This document shows, in pieces, positions 57,201-64,000 of a stretch of DNA of 64,000 nt (position 1 is its first letter; every line of letters starts with the position of its first letter). The notes under the pieces were generated by a model. It was given only the letters and a program-made list of their open reading frames with translations. It made no database searches and had not been told where the DNA came from. The translations under genes and the position numbers were made by a program. The stretch is from Gigaspora rosea (lineage: Eukaryota > Glomeromycota > Glomeromycetes > Diversisporales > Gigasporaceae). The stretch spans positions 75,520-139,519 of the forward strand of contig QKWP01000845.1 of assembly GCA_003550325.1 (NCBI GenBank), written 5' to 3'.

Positions 57201-59465
57201 TGCAAAACAACCTATGGTCCACAACCAATATTCTTCAACACCCGCAACCAAATATCGATGGCCCCAACAGACACACAACCAACTTCAAAATTATCCAGCT
57301 TTTCAACTACTTGGGCATTACTGTCCTAGCTAATCCGGGCATCCTATGGCCCAAGACAATTAACAATAGTTGCACACCACTTGAAAGCATCCTCTCCAAA
57401 CACCCAAAATACAAAACCTTCAAGCAACAGCTACGTCATAATCACATCCTCTATCTAGAACAATTGAGCTTAGCAGACAACAACATCCTGCTTGAATGGC
57501 AACATATCTCGCCTAGACTCCTTTACCTCCCTAGAAGGAAAAAACCACTCTGGTTCTTACACTTAGAAGACACAATTCTATCTCACAAACTCCAACGTAC
57601 TATTTTCCCAGAGCTCAGACCCAACGGGTTTAACCCATTTGCCTATCAAACAAACTCAATACCCAAATCCCGTAAACCATGGTTACTAACATACAAAGAC
57701 AATAAGATCATAATTGGACAAATAAGAAAAACCTTTAAACAGACCAATACAGTCTTTATCACATACTGGCAACACAACACAGATTTGTCACACTTCAACC
57801 AATACCCCCTCCCCCCAGTTCAATGTTCTCCCTGCACCAGTTGTTACCTTAACTCAAACCATATTACAAGTTGCTGCACTCTAGAAGTTTCAGCAATTCT
57901 TTCTACCCAATTCTTGGGCAGGAAAACTACTAACAAACAACTCAAATTCAATGCTAACTACATTGACCTTATCTACTCAGTAGCAATCAAGCACCCTCCG
58001 CCACCCCACCACTACCTATGATACACATTACCGATTCACTAGTGCCTACCCTCTTTCATGACAATGAGGCTTCACAAAATCTCCTCAGAATTGCATATAA
58101 TAACTCTGCTGCCCAGCACTTCACTTTCTACACAGATGGTTCTGTAGTGGAAATTGGCACCAACCAATGCTCTATGGGCATCGGCTGGGTACAAATTCAC
58201 AATGATCAAATCACCCACCAGTTTGTAGCACAAGCACACAGCTGGCCTTCATCGTATAAAGCCAAGCTCTTGGCTATTCTTTAAGCCATATCTACTGTAC
58301 TATGCAACTCTACAGTTGATATCTTTACAGACTCCTAGTCCATAATCTCCAAATACAATAAGCTTCTAACCGCCTCCAGACATTCCTCCAAATACTTCAA
58401 GTTTAACTCTTGGCCAGCCTGGCACACCCTTCTTAATGCTATACAGGCATTCAATATCCAGCTCAGCTTCCACAAAGTCCAAGCGTACACAGATGATAGC
58501 TATAACAATCTAGCAGATCGCTTAGCTAGAAACCATATACTTCAGCACAAGCTACTCTTCAACTATACAAACTTACACAACCCATACCTCTTCCTGCAGT
58601 GGGAAGGACACTCTGTTGAAAGCCCAACAAGGTGTTTAATTAGAAATATCTGCAAAGCACACATAATTGCTATGTGGTCATCACAAAAACGCTGCACAGA
58701 ATGGACACACTTCTCTCACTATATAGACTGAAATACCACCTGGTTATACTTTAACAACAACCAAAAAAGCTCCAACCATTTTACTAACCCTAAACTTAAC
58801 CATCAGAAATCATTCAAAATCAAACTCCTTCTCAACAACCTCCTAACATACTTACACTTCCATACAATATATCCAGAAAAATTCACGTCACCCAACTGTT
58901 TCCATTGCAATCTCCCAGACTCCACTGGCCTAGTTGCCAAAACTACTCTCTTCTTCACGAACTCATTCACTCAGTTATACATGAGGTTACTAAGAGCTTA
59001 GAACTTCCACCCACCCAACTAGACAAACTAGTACAACTAATCCTTACTCATCTAGCATTCAACCCTAACTCATCCTTTTTATACCCGTACTCGCTAAACT
59101 CCACGCTCAAAAGTCTTATCCCAAGACCCCTAATCGAAGAAATACAGCCCTTTGATCTATCATACAAACAAGCATCCCAAGTCATCATCAAAATCATCCT
59201 AAAACTATCGGAAGAGATATATGAACAGATATGGAAGCCATACTGTACCTCGCTCGCCCAATGGAAAAGAATAAACAAAATCCCTTCTAAACACAGACGC
59301 ACCCAAATACAACACCAACATCCATCTCACAAAAAGTTACACCAGCACATAACCTACATATTCAGCTGCCTTTGCAGCCTCCCCAACCAATTACACTCTG
59401 ACTCTAACAACTGCCCACCGATAGGCCAAGCCCTTCGAAAAGTTAGCATTTGGTCCATAATATAG
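54154..59465 (+). pseudogene. LINE ORF2: endonuclease, reverse transcriptase, RNase H (many stops)
   Basis: Endonuclease (54300-55020): ICTHNIHG, LTETKL, LEDFNAS (normally GDFNA), SQIDHIW, SDHKIL. Reverse transcriptase (55700-56800): NKACGPSGISYEMF, SQDMSKAYDSVNF (motif A Asp), a frameshifted motif B region (ITPLFWRIYYDP in the other frame), LAYMDDTLWI (catalytic YMDD at about 56600). RNase H (58090-58530): FYTDGS, KAKLLAIL where the family has AEL, IFTDS, then YNNLADRLA. The C-terminus has C-x2-C (58891-58908) and a frameshifted tail to 59465. In-frame stops: TGA 54373, TAG 54499, TGA 55045, TGA 56390, TAG 56807, TAG 57113, TAA 58282, TAG 58336, TGA 58729. Frameshifts near 55130, 56440-56500, 58018 and 58905. 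Copies itself by nicking DNA and reverse-transcribing at the nick; this copy cannot. Confidence 0.85.
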
Positions 59466-59677
59466 ATCAAATACAGTACACCTACAAATAGTATTTTAAC
59501 TATCCAAATCTAGGTGAGTCTTGACCACTCTAGTAGGTTTAGGTCGCATATAAATTAGTCTGGGCTTCTATTCTTGCATGTAATTTATATGTATTTGTCT
59601 TTGTACAATTTAAGTTTTTATATATGTAATTACTTATATAAATTACCCAATAAAAGATATAAGCAAGGCCTCACCTT

Positions 59678-59694
59678 AAAAAAAAAAAAAAAAA
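59678..59694 (+). other. poly(A) tail of the LINE
   Basis: An A run after GCAAGGCCTCACCTT, with AATAAA about 25 bases earlier (about 59650). Confidence 0.8.
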
Positions 59695-59799
59695 AAATTA
59701 AAAAAATAAACAAATAAAAAATAAACCAAGTTAATAACCTACTTGACAGATTTTTTGATCAAATTAACCTATAGCTAGCGATACTGAATATACTTATAC

Positions 59800-60051
59800 C
59801 ATATTTACTTGAAATAATATGCACCTGCGCATTATTTTGAGGGATGTATGTTATTTCGAGTACGCACATGGGCATTATTTTAGGGTAAAGATCTAATTTT
59901 GACCTACCTCTAAATGCTTATTAAATCATTAGTATGCAGGGTGTGCGTTATTTTGGAACACACATGGGCATTATTTCAAAACTAATTATGCTATTTTAAG
60001 GAAATCCAATTTTCAAAATAATGCCCATGTGCATTATTTCGAGTAAATACG
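59800..60051. mobile_element. MITE, CGTATTTACTCGAAATAATG family
   Basis: ATATTTACTTGAAATAATAT left and inverted CGTATTTACTCGAAATAATG right, with inner GGGCATTATTTT words on both strands. The largest copy of the family also seen at 21217 and 44712. Confidence 0.65.
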
Positions 60052-60084
60052 AATTATGAAATCTATGTAATTTAAGATGAAAAT

Positions 60085-60524
60085 ACTCAAGAACTTGCAG
60101 ATGAACCAGCTATGAAAAAAATTAAAGTAAACACCCCAAGTCAGATGGCCATCAAGGCAAGAAGAGCTTTATTTTAAAACTGAAAAGGGACATGATATTT
60201 GTAAGATAATTAAATTTGACAAGGGAAAGAAGTTGAATATGGAAAAAAATATAAACATAATGGTTCAACAGAAAATATGAAAAACCATTTTAGTAAATCA
60301 TGGAATCTTGCTACCAAATGCTATATCTCAAATAAAGTTAGATGAAAAACACCAAATACGTGTTGATGAAATGGTTAAATAAGCAGCTCCATATCATGAA
60401 CCAAACAAGCAGAATTGAAAAGAGTTACTACCAAATAACTAGTTCTGATTCTTTGCCATTTAGTATTGTCCGTAGAAAAGAATATAGAAAAATGATAAAT
60501 TGTATTGATCTAGCATTTGTACCA
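60085..60524 (+). pseudogene. decayed ZF-BED/hAT transposase, 5' part
   Basis: Shifted frames give TPSQMAIKARRALF, KGHDICKIIKFDKG and YGKKYKHNGSTENMKNHF. This is the layout of a BED zinc finger, with a Cys and then His-rich NGSTxNMKNH. Then SSDSLPFSIVRRKEYRKMIN followed by CIDLAFVP, the conserved 'LPF.IVE...F..MI...' block after the finger in hAT transposases. The reading frame stops at a 2.9-kb insertion at 60525 and resumes in frame at 63416 (PSYKSIKFDLF). Several indels and stops. Family from recalled motif patterns. Confidence 0.65.
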
Positions 60525-61405
60525 AGTGTTGGAAATCTTATGTTCTTATGTTCTCATGAGAACATCACTTTCAATTTGAGAACATTTACAAAATTTAAGA
60601 TGTTCTCTATTAAATTTTTTTTGAGAATATTAAGTTTGAAAATTATATTCTCTATTAATATATAAAATAATAAAAAATTATTTTTATTAATATAGCAGTT
60701 TAAAATAATTAAGCTCATAAATATTTAATTGTTAGTTAGTTGAAATAGAGAACAATTTAGTTGTTTTTGAATTATAAAAAATTTTAGATAATAAAGTTTA
60801 TTGGTTTATCCATTTCTAGTTTGGTGCAATATATCCCTTATTATGTATACATATAATATAATAAATTCTAAACTCACTATGATGATAATTTTTAAAAGAA
60901 AATTAACAAATCTTTAGTTATTATGATTTTAAACTTTAGTGTTATATCTTAAAATTTTATAGTGAGAAATTTTTGAATCTATAAATTCACTGCAGTAAAA
61001 AAGAATAGTATATAGTATTATATTACTTATTTATTTAAACATTTGAGAAATGTTAATAGCTTATTTAAAAACTTAATATATAAGCTGAGTCAAGCCAATA
61101 ACATCTCCAACAATATATAAAAAACCTCATATTAATTTTTTTAAAAAATATACATATAAAGTTATAATCTTATATTATGAATAACTTAGCTTTGCTTATA
61201 TAGTTTGTTAAATAAATTGTATTTTTTATTAATAATTTTTAAATGGGCATTATTTTTTGGTGCAGGGTGCACCGTGTGCGGGGTCCGAAATTCCGGGTCG
61301 GATACGTCGGACTGCTTCGGAATCATGGTCAGTTAGATTGGAATCGATTTACTAGTATTGGTATAAAAATTTCGCTCCACATAATTATCGATCTCATAAT
61401 TGCTG

Positions 61406-61633
61406 CAGTACGCAAAAATTTTTTTAGAATATTCTAGAACAAAACAAAAAACTATTATAGATTTTCCCTTATGAAACTGCCTTTTATTTTCAAAGCAAAA
61501 TTATTCCTTACAAAACTTAGTGTATAGATAGTTTTATATATCATATGCGTATATACATATTTCACATACTATATGCACTATACAACTATACGTACTGTAT
61601 GCTAAAAAAATTCAGACAACATATAAATGGCAC
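61406..61633. repeat. internal direct repeat, copy 1 (copy 2 at 61914-62147)
   Basis: CAGTACGCAAAAATTNTTTT through ACATATAAATGGCAC occurs twice, 508 bp apart, with about 5% divergence. Confidence 0.9.
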
Positions 61634-61913
61634 AAAACTAAACGTAATACAATCGTCAAAAAGTTTTCTTGAGCTATTTTACTATATAGCCACCTAAACC
61701 CAAATCCTAACTGAGCACTATGTCTACTACCTCTGTACTTAGTCGCTTAGCTAAACGCAGAAATGGTTATGATTCATCAAACATTTGCCTATTTGTTAAT
61801 GATTATTACTTTGCATCAAATTTATTAGTTTTAAAAACATACTAACCCTATTAGTTAATTTTCATTTTAACCTTTAGATTAGATTAATACTTGGCGTAAA
61901 TCTGCGTATAGTA

Positions 61914-62147
61914 CAGTACGCAAAAATTGTTTTAGAATATTCTAGAACAAAACATAAAGCTATTCATATCTTAAATTTTCCCTTATGAAACTGCCTTTTA
62001 TTTTCTAAGCAAAATTATTCCTTACAAAACTTTGTGTACAGATAGTTTTATATATCATATGCGTATATACATATTTCACATACTATATGCACTGTACAAC
62101 TATACGTACTGTATGCTAAAAAAATTCAGACAACATATAAATGGCAC
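61914..62147. repeat. internal direct repeat, copy 2
   Basis: Second copy of 61406-61633. It is followed by a fuller version of the AAAAGTTTTCTTGAGCGATT-TTACTATATA segment. Confidence 0.9.
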
Positions 62148-62227
62148 ATCAAAACATAATACAATCGATTGCACAAAAACTACTTTTTTGAAATAACAAA
62201 AAGTTTTCTTGAGCGATTTTACTATAT

Positions 62228-62450
62228 AACAACCTAAACCCAAACCCTAACTGAGCACTTACCCTAACCCTAATCTAACATAATACGTCTCCCTTTCATG
62301 GAGAAGATCCGGGTTTGAATCCCGCATAGGAAACGATCCTAAACCCAAACCGTAACTAAGCACTTACCCTAACTTAATATAACAATCCTAAACCCAAACC
62401 CTAACTGAGCACTTACCCTAACCCTAACCTAACATAACGATCTAACCTTA
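62228..62450. repeat. CCTAAACCCAAACCCTAACT tandem block
   Basis: Three units of CCTAAACCCAAACCCTAACT then GAGCACTTACCCTAACCC and ATAACGATC. The telomere-like CCCTAA words are embedded in longer units, so this is not a telomere. The first unit is interrupted by the tRNA half. Confidence 0.75.
62288..62333 (+). tRNA. 3' half of a tRNA-Glu(UUC), fragment
   Basis: TCTCC/GGAGA form a perfect 5-bp anticodon stem around the 7-nt loop CTTTCAT (anticodon TTC). AGAT follows, then a T-arm CCGGG-TTTGAAT-CCCGC (four of five pairs) and an acceptor-like ATAGGAAA. No D-arm or 5' acceptor precedes it, because a repeat unit runs straight into the anticodon stem. It is therefore a half, not a gene. The sequence style could be mitochondrial or bacterial as well as nuclear. 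Confidence 0.55.
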
Positions 62451-62489
62451 CACATATGTGACTTCGTACAAGAAACACCATCAGTGAAA

Positions 62490-62900
62490 TGATACTCCAA
62501 GGACGATGATATCAGAAAACAAACGACTCCAAAAAATGACGACACTAATAAAACAAGAACTTCAAAGAACGATGAAACCAGAAAAACGACAGCTCCAAAG
62601 AACAAAGCAAAACAATGACTTCTCAGAACGATGAAACCAGTGAAACGATAGCTCCAAAATGCGACAATACTAATAAAACGACAACTCTACAACACCAGAG
62701 AAACGGCAGCTCCAAAAAACGACGAGCAACCAAGGAGCGATATTATCTAAAAAAAAGTACCGTAAACGGATTAGTGAGAACTAAAAAAATAATATAAACA
62801 TATAATGACGGTGACAATGCTAACGAAATGACAACTCCAAAGAGCGATGACACTAGAGAAATGGCAGCTCCAAAAAACGACGAGCGACCACCAAAGAGTG
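62490..62900. repeat. array of CGACAGCTCCAAAGAACGAT units
   Basis: Eight or more degenerate units of about 30-40 bp. The block around GGCAGCTCCAAAAAACGACG to AAAGTACCGTAAAC is additionally duplicated (about 62697-62803 and 62866-62972). Related words occur in elements A and B (4.85 kb, 16.9-17.1 kb). Confidence 0.7.
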
Positions 62901-63122
62901 ATGTTATCTAAAAAAGTACCGTAAACAGATTAGTAAAAAAGAAAAAGTAAGAACTAAAAAAATAATATAAAATTTATACTTATCTTGTAGATCTGTATAA
63001 CTAGGATGTAAACAAATCCATTACTTGTGGTGACGTCATACCCCACACACGGTGCACCCCCGCACCAAAAATAATTATCCTTTTTAAATATATTAGTTAA
63101 AAATAAAAATTAAAAAATAACT

Positions 63123-63305
63123 AAAAGTATAAAAGTATAAGTGTGAGAAAAAGAATAAGAGAAAGAAAATAAGAGTAAAAAAGATTGAGAAAGAATGAGA
63201 AAGAGTAAGAGAGAGAGAAAAAGAGAAAGAGAGAAAGAGAGAGAGAGAAGAGAGAAAGAGAAAGAAAGAGAGAAAGAAAAAGAGAAAGAAAGAGTAAAAG
63301 AAAAA
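63123..63305. repeat. GA-rich low-complexity tract
   Basis: About 180 bases of AGAGAAAG-type purine repeat on the plus strand. The two minus-strand ORFs across it (Phe/Leu/Ser-rich) are artefacts of this composition. Confidence 0.9.
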
Positions 63306-63415
63306 TTTTTTTTCTAATTGAGAATATAAAAAAGTTTTTGAGAACATTAAATTCAATAAACATGTTCTCATGAGAACATAAATTTCAAAACAGATTTTCA
63401 ACACTGATTGTACCA

Positions 63416-63640
63416 CCTAGTTATAAAAGCATTAAATTTGATCTTTTTCTGCTTATCAAAAAGAAGTGTTAGAGCTTAAAGAATTGATTTCTAACTCTTA
63501 AAACTAGTTTATCCTTATAGAAAACTTGGTAGAGCATTTCACTATCTTACACAGGTACTACCAATATTTTAGTAAAGAAAGGAACATTCATAAACAACAT
63601 TATACAAGAGAGGGAGGATTACACAATATATATTGTTTCT
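63416..63640 (+). pseudogene. decayed ZF-BED/hAT transposase, 3' part
   Basis: Starts in frame with 60524: after VP comes PSYKSIKFDLFLLIKKKC, then a stop. Shifted frames continue with LTLKTSLSL and SISLSYTGTTN, compatible with the 'LTTDLWTS...GIT' block of hAT transposases. No catalytic C-terminus is visible in the window. Confidence 0.5.
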
Positions 63641-63796
63641 AATAAGTAGAAATTAAACAATTTTGGGACTATTCAATTTATTTCAATATAAAGAATCAAA
63701 TATTACCAAAATTATTTCATTTGAATTACTGGATCAAAAGATATTAATAAAATACATTTGGTTATCTTTTCTTATAAAATTACTATATAGCTAATA

Positions 63797-64000
63797 CAGT
63801 TTGACCTCTCTATAGTCACACCCCATATATCACACCTCTATATAAGCACCCAAGATTGTACAACAAACTTAAAATATAGTAAAAAAACCTCATTATATCA
63901 CATATCACTTATAACTACTATCACCAAAAATTTTTGATTTTTTTATCCATTTTATTAATAATAAACCTCGTTATAGTTACCAATTTTGACTAAATATGGA
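63797..64000. mobile_element. left part of a pogo/Tigger-like element, runs off the window
   Basis: CAGTTTGACCTCTCTATAGT after a TA, the usual end sequence of this group, followed by CACACC/ATAGTTACC words. The right end is outside the window. Confidence 0.5.

Larger units (their letters stand above)
51190..59694 (+). mobile_element. near full-length LINE (non-LTR retrotransposon), inactive
   Basis: The composition changes sharply to A/C-rich on the plus strand. It holds ORF1, then AP-type endonuclease, reverse transcriptase and RNase H, then a short 3' UTR with AATAAA and a poly(A) tail at 59678-59694. AAATTAAAAAAATAA occurs at 51175-51189 and again at 59695-59709, directly bracketing the element. 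This is a likely 15-bp target duplication from target-primed insertion, although AT-rich. The EN-RT-RNH order fits the I/Tad-like groups known from fungi. Many in-frame stops and several frameshifts make it dead. Confidence 0.85.
61245..63080. mobile_element. MULE-type TIR element (1836 bp) with 9-bp target duplication
   Basis: GGGCATTATTTTTTGGTGCA left and inverted GGATAATTATTTTTGGTGCG right, extending through GGGTGCACCGTGTG. Flanked by TTTTTAAAT at 61236-61244 and 63081-63089. Inside are a 230-bp direct duplication, a tRNA-Glu half, a CCTAAACCCAAACCCTAACT tandem block and an array of CGACAGCTCCAAAGAACGAT units. No transposase. The TSD is AT-rich, but it abuts both ends exactly. Confidence 0.75.
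60525..63407. mobile_element. hAT-type TIR element with 8-bp target duplication, itself interrupted
   Basis: Left end AGTGTTGGAAATCTTATG and inverted right end CAGTGTTGAAAATCTG. Pairing continues through ATGTTCTCATGAGAACAT at 60549-60570 and 63362-63380. Flanked by TTGTACCA at 60517-60524 and 63408-63415. The target is the hAT transposase fossil, whose frame reads through if the element is removed. A MULE-type element occupies 61245-63080. No transposase of its own. Confidence 0.8.

Noticed and set aside
63093-63416. Two overlapping Phe/Leu/Ser-rich minus-strand ORFs
   Set aside because: They are translations of a GA-rich low-complexity tract inside a transposable element.

Overview
The window looks like fungal nuclear DNA, most likely from an arbuscular mycorrhizal fungus (Glomeraceae, Rhizophagus-like). 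It is very AT-rich, its genes have short GT-AG introns, and it is packed with decayed transposons. Three families fit that lineage: FLYWCH-type MULE transposases, ZF-BED/hAT transposases, and Sel1-like repeats of the 'GxCYQNGIGIEKxxxKAFxxYQK' type. The lineage call is inference from protein style; no marker gene is present.

Only one gene is clearly intact: an oligopeptide transporter (OPT family) on the minus strand, 33618-37469. I resolved it into 17 exons that sum to 745 codons plus stop, including a 12-nt microexon. A second possible gene is a two-exon, 100-residue hypothetical protein at 43217-43719 (+). A frame-broken small secreted-protein-like gene lies at 1716-1924 (-).

Layout. 0-15 kb: repeats and MITEs (one at 300-585 with a 9-bp target duplication), a decayed FLYWCH/MULE transposase (12290-12982, -), a very large palindrome (10.5-11.2 kb), and a fragment at about 9.15-9.6 kb that reads best if TGA means Trp. 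15-19.3 kb: a nest of palindromic elements inserted into each other. 19-33 kb: scattered MITEs, a decayed satellite (26.8-29.7 kb) and a hAT-type MITE (30297-31462). 33.6-38 kb: the OPT gene and a duplicated upstream region. 45.3-48.9 kb: an LTR element whose Gag ORF runs into Sel1-like repeats, ending in a suspicious single-N join. 51.19-59.69 kb: a nearly complete but dead LINE (ORF1, endonuclease, reverse transcriptase, RNase H) with a probable target duplication. 59.8-63.6 kb: a decayed ZF-BED/hAT transposase split by a hAT-type element, which is itself split by a MULE-type element carrying a tRNA-Glu half.

The genes do not form a pathway. The window is a layered record of transposition around one transporter gene. 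The MULE and hAT transposase fossils belong to the families whose target-duplication lengths (9 bp, 8 bp) are seen at nearby non-autonomous elements. Three single N bases (28082, 40156, 48319) all lie in homopolymer runs; the last two sit between duplicated sequence and look like assembly joins.
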